Shown here: piece after piece, positions 1 through 11,511 of the stretch
How the letters are laid out: every line of letters starts with the position of its first letter
How positions within the stretch are numbered: position 1 is the stretch's first letter
Origin: Epiperipatus broadwayi
Taxonomy: Eukaryota > Onychophora > Udeonychophora > Euonychophora > Peripatidae
DNA: 64,000 nt
Assembly (NCBI GenBank): GCA_028023455.1
Contig: JAQFVV010000285.1
Coordinates: 368,501 to 432,500 of the forward strand
Direction: 5' to 3'
Notes under the pieces: model-generated
The model's input: only the letters and a program-made list of their open reading frames with translations
Told to the model about the DNA's origin: nothing
The model's database searches: none
Position numbers and translations under genes: made by a program

Positions 1-1119
1 AGCATAATATGACATTCTATTCTTACTTTTTGCCAGCAGTCTTAAATGCATTCTGCATATCCTAATTCAATGTTTCTCATGGATAAAGTCTGATTGCCAT
101 AAAAGTAACCTGTATATTTGAATATGGCACTATCATCTTGATCTTACTAATCACTCATGTTTAGAAAACACTGCTCTAAAATAGAGTAAAGAGACAGAAT
201 TTCTGCTCCTAATGTTATTAATTTTAAGAATAGATTTTTTATTGACGCCATAAGTTTGATATCCTCACATTATATAAAACTATGTGACACAGTGACAATA
301 CATTTGCCTGCTAGGCAAAGTAATTTTTTTTAGATACCATTAAGCTAAGACAGCCAATTGAATTAAAAACCAACATATATTTGTTGCTAAATGAGTATCT
401 CATTATTGTTTCTAGAGTAAAACAAGAATGAAAAGTACCCAAAATATCAGTTCTTTAGCAATTTGGCATATTCATTTTGCACTAGAGTCCTTTGTCCTGA
501 AGTGAGTTTATTTGAAAGCTGTTTTAGTTTATCTTTTTTTTTACATATTAAATATTTTATTAATCTTACTTTAAATATAGTTGTTTGTTTTGTTTTAAAT
601 AAAATTTTATTTAAAAAATATATTTGCAACATTTTTTAAAGAGGGCAAATATTTTTTTTTAAGTTTTTAGGAAAGTTAATTAGGTTTACTCAATGAATAA
701 AACTAACCCGGTCAAACAAATAATTTTAGATGCCTTAATATTTAATAGCAAATTCTATTTTTCTCACACCAGTTAGTCAACTGAGTATAAGCTTGAATAA
801 TTAGATTATTCCTATTCCTAACCCAGATTAGTTATGTATGAAAATGTAGCTATTGTGTATGAATAGATGAAGAATGACGAGATATCTTATAACTCATGTA
901 TTGTTTGCTTTAAGTGATAAAATGTGACTCTGACTTGATAGCCTCTTTATCAATTAGAGAGCTGTGGAAAAAAGATGAATATTAGTCATAAAAAATTAAA
1001 TTTAAAAAGAATTTACCAAAGATACTGAATAGAAAAAGGATTGTAACCAAAATCCATGATTTAGAAGATAAATTTTCTAATTAGGAAAATTAATCCACAA
1101 AGAAAATAGTTATTTTGAG
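1..1119. other. AT-rich sequence with no recognised gene or repeat
   Basis: I see only AT-rich sequence with short A and T runs. The one open frame here, 447-632 on the minus strand, has low-complexity K/L/I-rich composition and no recognisable domain, so I do not call it a gene. Confidence 0.5.
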
Positions 1120-2195
1120 TACACCTGGGTCTCGTTTTACGCGATAGATAGGTTCCTCAGAAAACACGCGCAAATGAAATTGCACAAAAATAGACGTAAC
1201 TTACATTGAAAAAGGGGGGATGCGGTCTGTGATTTTTTCAAAATTCGTGTAAAAGCAAAGCACCAATGTAAAATTACTTTAAAATTCGCGCAAAAAAAAA
1301 AATAAGGACATAAAATATGACTAATAAAAAATTTCAAATTTGAAAAAAATTGATACAAGACAAACTTTTTTTAACCATAATATTTAATTTTATTCAAAAT
1401 AATATATTTTTATGCATAATTTATAGTACAGTAATTTATATTTTTTTATACACGTTTTAATTATTATCGCTATTTGTCAAAAAACACATTCGTTTGAAAA
1501 TTGGTAAAAAATCAGATTCTCACAAGAGGAAATACAACTAGCACCAAGTTCACTCTCATGTTGTGTTAATGGTTTTCTGTTGACAACGTAATTAGTAATT
1601 AATCTTTGAGACGATGATTTTATTAATTGTTTATGAACTTAGACTTATGATAATAAAAAGACATTTATTCACCACTGCTGGGAAAAATTTAATTAAAAAA
1701 ACAACTAAAAATTAAATTCTTATTTTTGTCTTTAATTTTCAATTCTGTTTAAAAATCAAATTTCATTTCACTGCTATTACTCATCTTTTAAAAATAAACT
1801 TGCGGACACTAAATGATTAATAATTGATTATGTTCTTTTTTAAAAAGCAAAAACAGAATGTGATTTAAAATGCAAAATTAACATGCACAATGTTTGAACA
1901 AATTTACATTATAATCTTGTAAAATTTAATGTATGTATACATAAAATGTGGAAATCATGATTTTAATTTCATTATTGCATAAAATATTACTATTATAAAG
2001 TGCTGAAAATATTGAAATTACTAAGATGAAAGTTGAATTCCAATAATGTGCTATTACTTTCAATATAACGTAAGTGCACGGAATTTATTATTTAAAGTAA
2101 TAGCGCATTATCGGAGTTCGACTTTCGGTGAAACACGAATCGCGTAACTTCAAAATCGTGTTAAATAAATCCGCATAAAAAGAGACTCAGGTGTA
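1120..2195. mobile_element. Tigger/pogo-like non-autonomous DNA transposon
   Basis: The left end reads TA then CACCTGGGTCTCGTTTTACG. The right end, on the opposite strand, reads TA then CACCTGAGTCTCTTTTTATG. These are terminal inverted repeats of about 24 bp with a TA duplication at 1120-1121 and 2194-2195. The sequence inside the left end (TTACGCG, then a GGTTCCTCAGAAAA stretch and several CGCG/ACGCG steps) resembles the subterminal CpG-bearing sequence of Tigger/pogo elements of the Tc1/mariner superfamily. About 1.07 kb long with no transposase frame, so it is a deleted or MITE-type copy that would need a transposase in trans. The minus-strand 73-codon frame at 1137-1358 is part of this element and looks non-coding. 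The superfamily call is inference from the ends. Confidence 0.6.
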
Positions 2196-2570
2196 TTGTC
2201 CAAAATGCATATTAAAATTAAACAGTATGGTAAAACAAAACTAAATGAAGATAAAAATACATGTAATAGTGACAATGTGACTCTATTTAACATTAATAAG
2301 ACTTTAATTTGCATTATATTCCAGTTAATTCTAATACTTCAAAATGCTAACTTTGTAATAGGTTAATTAATTTCTAACTTTTCAAAATTATGTCTTTTCT
2401 CTTTTGTTTTTGAAGATTTTATAAAATTTGTATTTTGATTTGCAAACATTTTTTTAATTATAAGGTATTATGCAGTGTAAATATTTATTTTAAGAAGATA
2501 TATGTTAAAGTGTGTGTATATAATTAACAAATATTTTAGTACAGTATATTCATAACAGTATATGCATACA
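2196..2570. other. AT-rich spacer
   Basis: No open frame, tRNA-like structure or repeat recognised. Confidence 0.4.
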
Positions 2571-2919
2571 AAAAATAATGAGCTTTGCTAATTGCTCTAA
2601 CAAGCTTTATTGATAAATTCCAGCAAGAGAAAACATTTAAAAATCTCTATCTAGAAATAACACCCCAACCTCAGAAAATGGTTTCATGCGTTGACACTTC
2701 TCAGTGAGGCACTAGGATAGTTTCAGACTTGATCTAAAAATACCAATCCAAAGCCAGCATTTATCTACAAATTATCTGCCTCACTGAGGAATATCAAAGC
2801 ATGAAACCATTGATCTGAGGTTGGGATGTGGTTTCTAGATAGAAATTTTTAAATGTTTTCTCTTGCTGGCATTTATCAATAAAGCTTGTTAGAGCAATTA
2901 GCTCAATTCATTATTTTTT
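2571..2919. repeat. Hammerhead family C: inverted dimer of about 350 bp
   Basis: Two arms of about 140 bp (2571-2708 and 2779-2919) are inverted copies of each other around a spacer of about 70 bp. Shared sequence includes ATTGCTCTAACAAGCTTTAT, a CTATCTAGAAA block and a GGTTTCATGC block. Each arm carries a hammerhead-like core pointing toward its outer end. No coding capacity. It is a foldback repeat of unknown class; I saw no second copy in the window. Confidence 0.6.
2778..2821 (+). ncRNA. Hammerhead-like ribozyme motif (family C, right arm)
   Basis: In order: helix I strand GCCTCA (2778-2783); core CTGAGGA (2784-2790); a 12-nt stretch forming a decayed helix II; GAAA (2803-2806); a short helix III ending GATC (cleavage expected after C2815); and the return strand TGAGGT (2816-2821), which pairs with GCCTCA (one G-T wobble). 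The opposite arm, read on the minus strand, has CTGAGAA (2698-2704) and GAAA (2682-2685), with a better helix II closed by TG/CA pairs around TCAA. Known family: type I hammerheads. Mutations in both arms suggest old, probably inactive copies. Confidence 0.45.
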
Positions 2920-4187
2920 TACTTTCAAGCTTAAAAAATTAAGTCATGCGATATACGACTTTAATTTTTATTGACTATTTATAGCATATGCATATATCTT
3001 TGAAGAAGTTCATTCCCAGAGAGTGTTAAATAATGTGCTAATCCCAGTCAGAAGATATATGCTAGACTACAGGTAATTTATTATATCATAAAAAGTATTT
3101 AAGCAGTAATAAGGATGGCCTAGTCAATCTTCTGGATGTAGGAGTGTCACTAAACATATATACTTTTAAAACAAATAAATCTGAATTGCTCTTGCCATAA
3201 AATATGCACAAGCTACCATTGCTAATGAAAAAGTATAACTTATTCATCAGTTTTACTTCAATAAGTTCATATATATTAAGATAGTCAAACTATATTATGC
3301 TGAATGAATAAAACATTTGTTGTTGGCATTATACTATTGATGCTTTAGTTTCACTGTTAATCGTCCAGTTCATAAATGAAGACACATCATGGCTCAAACT
3401 ATTCCACTAGATCCATTATTTACAATTATTGCATTTAGTATATTTTGTCCAATATATACCATGTTCATTAGATGATTAATTGCATCACCACTAATGATGT
3501 AATCGTTAATTCATCCAATACTATGTATAAGAGAAATGAGATTGTTGCTTCTGATTAAAATATTTTGTCCATATTTATATAAAAAGGAAATTTGTTTTTT
3601 TGTTTATATAGAATATTCCCCCCCCCCCTCCAACACTGAGGATTCACCATCTAAAGTTTCAATAATACACGTATGTGAAAAGATATTAAATAAAAAAAAA
3701 TTAAGATTTTTAAATTCGGAATTTGAATTTTATGCACGCACGTGATTGTGTGTGTGCTACCGCGAATCATTTTCATGACTTGTTGCTTTCTCTTGATTTA
3801 TTCTACATGGTTTTCTCAATGCTGTGTAAATTTATTTTTTTCATTAATTACTTTGTTGATGTTCTATATATATATATTTTAAAACTGAGAATGTATCATA
3901 GATTTGTGCATATATGTTGAACACTGTATTATATAAATATGAGTTGCTATTTTCCATAAATACTTACGGAAAAATTCGGAACTGAATATAGGGGATAAGG
4001 GTGTGTGTGTATGGATGTCTGGAAAAGAAAGCAGAGGAACTAGTGTATTAAAAAAATACTTTTATTGCAAATTATATTTTACAACTTGTCTTAAAAAGAT
4101 TGATATGATTTAGAACTAACTGGGGGCCATGTGTTGGATAATTTTTAATGTGAAAAATAGTGCCATTTATTTTTTTAGTTTTCTTTA
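2920..4187. other. AT-rich sequence, no recognised feature
   Basis: Contains a C9 homopolymer at about 3616 and small open frames (3536-3745, 3723-3920) with no domain and low-complexity translation. I see nothing to support a gene. Confidence 0.4.
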
Positions 4188-4620
4188 TATGTAATATAAG
4201 GTATATGAGCACAGACTTTCACACAACCCACCACTCTCCACACTATCTCATAACAATGATACACCTGAACACATATATGTTGAAAAGATAAATAATCATC
4301 AATATTCGTATTTCATGCTAAACCAGCAATCATCAGTTTGGTCCAGATTACCATCTCCACACATATATGCTATAAGTGCTCAGACATATATTAAGATAGC
4401 CAAACCTCATACTTTAATGGACAGGCTTCAATCTACTCCGCACTCCAATTCTTCAACGGTCCATCCAATTGAAAATCTGATGATGGAATGCTCAAAGGCC
4501 ACCCTGAGGCCGAGATTTTTATCACACCCATGTTGACCTAAGGTCAATCTGACCCCTCATGTACAGGACATAATCCATTTAATTCATATACAAGGGATGG
4601 GCAGACATCTCTACTATATA
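4188..4620 (-). repeat. Hammerhead family A, near full-length copy
   Basis: About 430 bp, closely similar over its length to 34182-34615 and to the reverse complement of parts of 8638-8931, 31990-32425 and 60605-60935. Shared blocks include GGTCCAGATTACCATCT, a CTTTAATGGACAGGCTTCAA block and a CCCATGTTGA block. Read on the minus strand the order is a leader of about 270 nt, a hammerhead core, about 100 nt, then a short terminal block that in other copies contains a pol III B-box-like sequence. The 73-codon frame at 4315-4536 lies inside this repeat and is not a gene. Confidence 0.7.
4289..4345 (-). ncRNA. Hammerhead-like ribozyme motif (family A)
   Basis: Minus strand: GGACCAAA, CTGATGA (4330-4336), helix II TTGCT/AGCAT around GGTTT, GAAA (4311-4314), a short A/T helix III, then TATTGAT. 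All conserved core bases are present. An extra A sits beside the core in helix I, and the first helix II pair is T-T, so activity is doubtful. Confidence 0.5.
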
Positions 4621-6816
4621 TAAACTCAGCTACAATATCGATGTGTGTCAAAGTACTATGTATATATGAAATAAGATATGTGAATAAAAAAAAGCATATT
4701 TTGAGCGCTTACACACATAAATATTGTATACAAAATGAAATTGTATTTTTAATATTTGCTGTTCGTATAAGTACGTATAATTTTATATATATTTTCACGC
4801 AAACATATATATGTATATAAGTAAAGCATTAATAATAAAGACATAAAATCTTATGCTTTGACTTACATTTCACATTTAAAAAAAATAAATGAACCGGTAG
4901 GTGGAAAACAAATAAAACATTTTAAAATAAAATAATAAAAAAAGGTCAAATAAGGTTTTGATAAGATTACTTTTAATTCAAAGTAAATTACATCCAACCT
5001 TAAAAAATATCTATGATATTAAAAGAATAACAATGAAAATTTTATCATCAACACTCCGTTAAAATATTCTAATCCTTTACGCCAGCTATAATCAACTGTG
5101 GAATTCTATATAATTACAAGCCGGTTGCCCGCTATACTTGACGATAAGCAGACTCGTGTTTTAATTAAAGATTAAAAATATTTTAATCAAATCAAATTTG
5201 AAAATTTTCCTTGTTAAGAAAGAAAGAAATATATAAAAAGATTTGCTTGAATGAAGATTTTTTTTTCTTTTTACAATTGAAGTTAAATATTTTTTTACTC
5301 ATTAATGTTTTAACTTTCTTAAAAATATTTTTTTATGTACATATCTATATGCGTATGTACATGCACATATATAGGTATACTATTGATAATTTTAAGCAGT
5401 TGTGAAATGTAGTAACTCTATTTTTTAGTTTCTATGAAATGGGGAGGGGGGTCTTTTTATTTTGGTTGTAAACTTGTTACTATAATTTCATAGTAAGTTT
5501 TTAATAATATAGAAGTTGCCTATATAATATATATTTAAAAATATAGAGAATGGTTTGCTTGAGCTGTGCCGAGTAACAGAAGTAACTATTTGAGCTTTAT
5601 TCCAAAACTGTCTACTACTGCGTTAAAAATAACAAGGAAAAATATCTTTAGAATTATTTAAGCAATCTAATTGAAACCCTTTTCTGATCATTAATTTATA
5701 CATAATGTCTGAAAGTTTAACATAAACAACATCACACAACCTCTCACACGATTCCAAAAACAGTTTATTTTCAATCCACTTAGAGCCATTTTCTGTATGT
5801 TCGACTAATCAATGGACAAAAAGTGGTTTCTAGATGCATTAGTACATTAAATCCATGTTTGAATCTTAGTCTTCAACAACGAAGGCAAAATCTAACAACC
5901 AGACTGAAATGCAATTTTATAATCCTATACAATGTGATGTTCCATTAATTACTCAAGCTTAAAGTTGACGGCTCTACAATAGGCTGAGAATAACTGTACT
6001 CATTAGAAATTTGATAATCTTGAAATATTTTCACCATCTAAATGGAGTAGTAAAATGTTTTTACAAAAGCTCAAAATTTATTTATATTTTTTCAATTAAA
6101 TTCAACTATTATTATTAAAAAAAAACCAGGGATATTAGTAGACCCTATATTGTACTATGGAATGGGAACTCATATTTCAATCACATGCCAGTTAAAAAAA
6201 AGAAAAAAAATTGTTGATGAATTTCATACTTTATAAAAACATTCAAAAACAAAAATAATATATATAAAATACAAAAATAATATATTTAGAAAACAAACCT
6301 GTTCTTGTTTGACATTTTAGATCATGATTTTGACCTGAATATATAGTAATAATAATTAAAAAGCTTATGGAAAAATGTTCTAATATATATTATAACCTTT
6401 TGGTTAAAACATGTACCAATAAAATTGACTCTACTTTTGTGTAACATGATGAGATAAAGATCCCCTGTTTCTTATTATAGTCTCAGTGATGCACTGTGAT
6501 GAATAAACAAATTTAAATGCTAAAGTGTTTTGTTATTTAATTGTCAAATACCGAAAAATTACATGTACCCAGTAACAGAAACCTATCAAATATTCTTGGA
6601 TTAAAATCATATGTAAAATTGTAAATATAATGATGGACACTTCTTAATAACTTTTTCAATCATATTTAGAGTATGTTCAAAAATTTCTCTAAAAAACAAT
6701 AAGCAAGATCTCTTTCTTGTATTCTTGAAAGATATTCTTAACACATTCCAGACATGAGGTTATTGATAAGCCAAAATTAGTGTGTATGCAAATAAATTAT
6801 TTTTATATTTTTAAAC
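4621..6816. other. AT-rich sequence, no recognised feature
   Basis: Homopolymer A/T runs and a (TA) tract near 5520. No coding signature and no repeat I could match elsewhere in the window. Confidence 0.4.
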
Positions 6817-6819
6817 ATG

Positions 6820-6882
<63 letters not shown>

Positions 6883-6906
6883 GTTGTTGTTGTTGTTGTG
6901 TTGTTG

Positions 6907-6998
<92 letters not shown>
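6820..6998 (+). repeat. (ATT)n microsatellite with a TTG block
   Basis: About 180 bp of ATT repeats with a TTG-repeat block near 6882-6910 that contains one phase break (TTGTG). The open frames here are poly-Tyr/Ile artefacts of the repeat. Confidence 0.95.
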
Positions 6999-7203
6999 TT
7001 CTTTCTTAAAGAATTAGTATGTGATAGACATATGGGTAATGGTTTTATCCTATGCTAGAGTGAAGACTCTACTAGTATTTACAAGATTAATATAATGTTT
7101 TATCAGCCAAGACTCTTCATACAGTAGTGGCACTCAGTACAAGCCAGACTAATCAATGGATGCAAGAAGGATTTGTGCATAAAATCCCTATCTAGTGCCT
7201 ATT

Positions 7204-7264
7204 CATCCAATATCCCCAGACTAATTTCCAGCTTGTGGCTTTCATCAGTGAGGAGTTTTGGATC
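7204..7264 (-). ncRNA. Hammerhead-like ribozyme motif (family B, left arm)
   Basis: Minus strand: ATCCAA then CTCCTCA, core CTGATGA (7242-7248), helix II AGC/GCT around CACAA, GAAA (7225-7228), a two-pair helix III, GTC (cleavage expected at the complement of 7219), then TGGGGATATTGGAT returning to pair with both halves of helix I. The core is intact. One helix III pair is a T-G wobble. Confidence 0.65.
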
Positions 7265-7410
7265 AGAAAGCATTGCATCTAGATTTTAGGATCTAATGCA
7301 ATCCCTCCAGCAGTCATCTTTTATCTCTACTTAACTATCAAACTATGAGTCTAAAATTGAAAACATAATAACATTTTTAATCCAAGCTCATTAGCTTATA
7401 TTGTCATATA

Positions 7411-7461
7411 GTTCCTCACTGATAAAAGCCACAAGGTAGAAACTAGCCTGGGGATATTGGA
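7411..7461 (+). ncRNA. Decayed hammerhead motif (family B, right arm)
   Basis: Same layout as the left arm but with CTGATAA instead of CTGATGA (7419-7425) and AGCC instead of AGTC at the cleavage triplet (7445-7448). GAAA is at 7439-7442. Both changes hit invariant positions, so this arm should be inactive. Confidence 0.55.
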
Positions 7462-7556
7462 TGGGTAGGCACTAGAAAGGGATTTTATGCACAAATACTT
7501 TTTGAATCATTGATTACTCTGGCTTGTACTGAGCATCACTATTGTATGGAGAGTTT

Positions 7557-8637
7557 TGTTTGTTTTAACAGTTTGAGCAAGCATAAGAAATGGTGATCAT
7601 GTGATGTTTAGTGGTTTTATAATGTTTTATACTAACCTGAATATTATTATTACTGTTGAATACAGTGAAAAAAGTATAAATAAAATTAAAAAATTAAAAA
7701 TAAAAGAATTTGCAATTAAAGGTCCTTGTGAGTTTTTTTGTAAACCAAATTAAGGAGCCTATATTTTTGATAAATATAAAGTTTCAAGGGCCTACAATCT
7801 ACTGAAGATGTGTTACTTGTTAAATTAAAAAAAAATCAATTGTTAAATTAAAAAAAAAGAAATAAATTCTGATAAATTTCATTAAGAAGCCTTATTTCAA
7901 TTTTGTGGTAAGTGACAAGATGCTCTTAACACAGTAGTACTTTGGTTCAATTCAAAATGTTTCTCTATGTCAATAGTTTTTTGGTAAATTGTCATAATAA
8001 TAAAAATTTGGGACATTCCTTTCACAGAATATGATGTAGTGATCTATTTCTAAAGGTACTGAATCCTGTCCTTTTGGAAAATGTGTATTAATGGTCATGG
8101 TGTGATTGCACAGCCACAGACATGTAAATATTGTATTTATATTTTTTTCATTTTTTTTTAATAAGTTAATTAAAAAAAAGAAAATAAACTATAAATGCTG
8201 TAATTAATTTTTCCACAACAATTTTTTTTTTTTAAAATAACAGTAATAAAAAATAAAATGTAAATATTAAATATGTTTCTTAGCAAGCATTTTTTTGTAA
8301 ACATTTTTTGTGGGTTCCCTGGAGACTGTAGATTTATTAAAAATATTGGCTGCCATCTTGGTTTGTAGGAAAATTCACAAGTACCCAATTAAATTGGTTA
8401 ATAAAAATACCCAGAATATAATTGAATGGCTAATCACTCTGGGAGAGCATGTGACATTCAAACACAGATCATCTCTGCTATAATTCACATAGAGCACTAT
8501 TTTTTTTAATAAATTAGCTTAGTAAAATTATATCAATGATGAGTTTTTAAGTTTGCAGTCAGTACCAATTACATATCTTTATAATGTTTCATATAAAATT
8601 TTTATCTTATAAATACAATTACAAAAAATGTCAAATG
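7557..8637. other. AT-rich sequence, no recognised feature
   Basis: Contains T and A homopolymer runs. The 72-codon minus frame at 8170-8388 has no domain and is low complexity. Confidence 0.4.
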
Positions 8638-8931
8638 TTTCACACGACCCTCAACTCTCCATGCCATCTCATATTGCTGACTCACCTGATTATACAAGAG
8701 TTGTGAGTTGGAGTAGTTTGAAGCCTGTTCATTAAAGTATGAAGATTGGCTATTTTAATATAAATATGAGCACTGATTGTATATATGTGTGGAGATGGTA
8801 ATCTGGACCAACTGATGATTGCTGGTTTAGCATGAAATATGTATATTGGTGATTATTTATCTTTTCAACATGTGTATGATCAGGTGGGTCAGCAATATGA
8901 GATGGTATGGAGAGTTGAGGGTCGTGTGAAA
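8638..8931 (+). repeat. Hammerhead family A copy with 53-bp terminal inverted repeats
   Basis: The ends TTTCACACGACCCTCAACTC and its inverted partner near 8931 pair over about 53 bp with few mismatches. This gives a compact 294-bp foldback unit. The interior matches family A (CTATTTTAATATA, GAGATGGTAATCTGGACCAA). Immediately outside the right end is GTCTGAGTTCAAATGCC, the B-box-like block found in other family A copies. Confidence 0.7.
8800..8857 (+). ncRNA. Hammerhead-like ribozyme motif (family A)
   Basis: Helix I ACCAA (8807-8811), core CTGATGA (8812-8818), helix II TGCT/AGCA around GGTTT, GAAA (8834-8837), helix III ATA/TAT with a two-base loop, cleavage triplet ATA ending at A8845, then TTGGT (8846-8850) pairing with ACCAA. 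The outer part of helix I can continue beyond a small bulge. The first helix II pair is a T-T mismatch, where the family consensus is G-C. All catalytic-core bases are present. Confidence 0.6.
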
Positions 8932-8949
8932 GTCTGAGTTCAAATGCCT

Positions 8950-9925
8950 TATATATTACATTATATATGTGCAGGTGTATGTAAGCCTGTACAGTGTATT
9001 AATTTACAAAAATGTCAAAGTAATTCTAATAATATTTACTTCTGCAACTTCTTACTTATGTAGTTTTATTAAAGTTTATAAATATTAGCCATGGCTTCAC
9101 AATATTTTGTTTTCTTGATTTTATGCATAGAGTATGAAATTGACTGTAATATTGATCATTTATAATAAAAAAAACCCTGTATAAGTATAAAATTATTTTT
9201 GATTATAAGCTACATTTTTTACATTAGTATAAAATTAATTAAAATTTGATATTTGATAAATATCACACAAGAGGACTACCTATATTTTCAAACAACTTGT
9301 TAAAAAAATTACTATATAAAAAGCTTTGAATAAAAATTCATTTGTACATTATATGCAGTTGTATAGAAGCTTGACTGCCACTTCTGAAGCAAGACCATCC
9401 AGGAGCAACTAATCAATCCTTTATTATCATTATTAGTTATTTATTCACCATACTTTTATTGCTTTACAGGGATTACAGTTTGAGCAAAAATATAATAGTT
9501 CTAAAATAAATTTTAATTGATGAAGTAGATTATAGGAGGCAACATTTAAAACATTAATTAAATGCTTTATAATAAGCAATAGTACATGATAATATCAACA
9601 TTACACTGAATAAATGTAAAGTAAAAAATTGAACAAAAACTGATCAAAAACAAAAACTTGTAATACTGAATAAATGGATACCTAGCAATTATTGACCAAA
9701 GGATAAAATTTTCAGTTTAATTTGGTTTATCCACATAAATGTTCATGACTAACTGCAAAAATAAAGATTGTATTATAATAAAAAATTGAACACTTTATGG
9801 AACAGTTTTCTTCATTCTTTACAGACTGTGAATTCATGATTTACATTAATTTTCTTTAATTGGCCATGATATTTACTAGTGCAGTTTCAAACTGTAGTTC
9901 TAAATAGATGGTAATCAATTAATGT
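8950..9925. other. AT-rich sequence, no recognised feature
   Basis: No domain, tRNA-like structure or matching repeat seen. Confidence 0.4.
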
Positions 9926-10250
9926 ATACGCACTATTCTGTAATATAAGCCAATGTTGTTTTTATTGACTATGAGGAAACTCTTGAACTAAATCCTATGA
10001 TAAAAACTCTAAAAAGATAAGAGTGGCCATCTTATCTTTGTACCTAAATGCAATTACATAGGCCAATAATATTCATGCTCTTAATTGATGATACTTATGA
10101 TTGGCCTATATAATTGCATTTAGGTACAAAGATAAGAAGGCTGCTCTCATCTTTTTAAAATCTCTATCGTGGTTTGGTTCGAGAGTTTTCTCATAGACTA
10201 CAAAAACAACATTGGTTTATATGGCAATACAGGGCATGTGTAGTGATTAA
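9926..10250. repeat. Palindromic foldback repeat of about 325 bp
   Basis: Two inverted arms of about 140 bp share CTTATCTTTGTACCTAAATG, GCAATTA, a CCAATGTTGTTTTT block and an AACTCT/AGAGTT block. They meet at a short centre around 10080. No coding frame and no clear hammerhead core. A MITE-like or other foldback element; class unknown. Confidence 0.6.
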
Positions 10251-11085
10251 TTTTTTTTTATAAAACCATACATTCATTGATTTTCTGAGTGTCTTATTCT
10301 TTGCCATACTCTATTTCTACATAATACTAAAATCATGATTTTTTTGTATTAAATGCATTATAATATACATTTTTAGTTGACCTAGCTTGTCATGGACCTT
10401 TTTTTACCTTACAGGTGAAATTATCTATATGCCCAATAATTACTAATAATTAATGGATGACTAACAGGATGGAAATGGTTTAATGATCAAAAACATTTTC
10501 AGATTGATTTTAGGAATATCTTATTTATATAAAATCTCTAACTTTCATATTAGTTTTGAGTTTTCTTTCATATGCTAATGTACCATTAATTGTCTTCTTT
10601 TAAAACAATTATAACTAAGAACATACTATATTTTCTTACCCCCATATGTTTGGCAATTTCTTGCTATATTACAAACAGTTTTTAAATGCTTTGAGCTGTC
10701 ACAAAATATCAGAAGTATGTGTTATAAGATTATTAAATTCTTTTAAATATGCTTTCTTCTTGCTTCTGTAGCATTAAATAGTCACTATTTATTATTTTTA
10801 TATATTATTTAGGTTATTTTCAGGATATTTTTACTTGCTCATATCAACAAGAACTTGTTACAACTCATATTCAACTCTTTCAAATGCTGATATTTTCTAT
10901 GTTTAAATCTGGTGACAGTTTTTATTTCTGTATAAAAATTTTATTTATTAAATATCAATAAATTGGTCTCGATTTCTTTTTTATTTAATTTTAAAAATGA
11001 AAAACATTAAAAAAACATATTTAAACCTTGTATATATTAAAAAAATGAGTTGTAATAAGAACAAAAGATGTAAAACATCACTCAA
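10251..11085. other. AT-rich sequence, no recognised feature
   Basis: Nothing recognised on either strand. Confidence 0.4.
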
Positions 11086-11250
11086 CAATTCGCGCTAAAA
11101 GTAATAAAAATGCTGCTTCTGCGGCCGACACGTTCAAACCCGCATTTTCTATAATACAACTTTTATTGTTGTGCTACAGAATGCAGGTTGCTATGTCGCA
11201 TTGCAGCACAGCATGTATGTTGCATAGAAGCAAATATATTTCCCAAATTT
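11086..11250. promoter_or_regulatory. Locally GC/CpG-richer block, possible promoter
   Basis: Contains TTCGCGCTAAAAG, TGCGGCCGACACGTTC and TATGTCGCATTGCAGC. It is much richer in CpG than its surroundings and lies about 260-430 bp upstream of a short ATG frame at 11512. This fits a promoter-proximal or unmethylated block, but no TATA or initiator assignment is possible. Confidence 0.25.
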
Positions 11251-11511
11251 GCACAGTTTATAAAACAGTTACAACTTGATGAAAGATTGTGTATTTGAAT
11301 TGTATGGAAATGTAGCTTTATTTGTTTTTTTTTATAATTTTAAAGGATTAAAATGTTCAGATTTTGTAAAGTAATAATTCTAAGACTTTGTAAAACATAC
11401 TGTATTTAAGTTTTAATTGTGAAAATGTTAAAGATCTATGTTTTTAGTGAGTTGCAATTCGGTAACACCTCAAGTAGCGTAGTATTCGTAACATTCCAAG
11501 AGATAAACAAT

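Larger units (their letters stand above)
7109..7556. repeat. Hammerhead family B: palindromic dimer of about 450 bp
   Basis: Arms of about 145 bp at 7109-7255 and 7405-7556 are inverted, diverged copies. Shared blocks include CTCAGTACAAGCCAGA, TTTGTGCATAAAATCCC, TAGTGCCTA and CATCCAATATCCCCAG. The same sequence occurs as a single arm at 52981-53135. Each arm contains a hammerhead-like core, and the two cores face each other across a spacer of about 150 bp. No coding frame. Confidence 0.7.

Noticed and set aside
4315-4536. 73-codon frame
   Set aside because: Entirely inside hammerhead family A, and the frame is broken in the closely related copy at 34182-34615.
6780-7058. Long Tyr/Ile-rich open frames
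   Set aside because: They are translations of the (ATT)n microsatellite; the same holds for the frames at 19648-19944, 28378-28629 and 38206-38568.
9926-10250. Hammerhead in the palindrome with TATGAGGAAACTCT
   Set aside because: CTGANGA is not present (CTATGAGGA instead) and GAA is followed by C, so the core does not fit.
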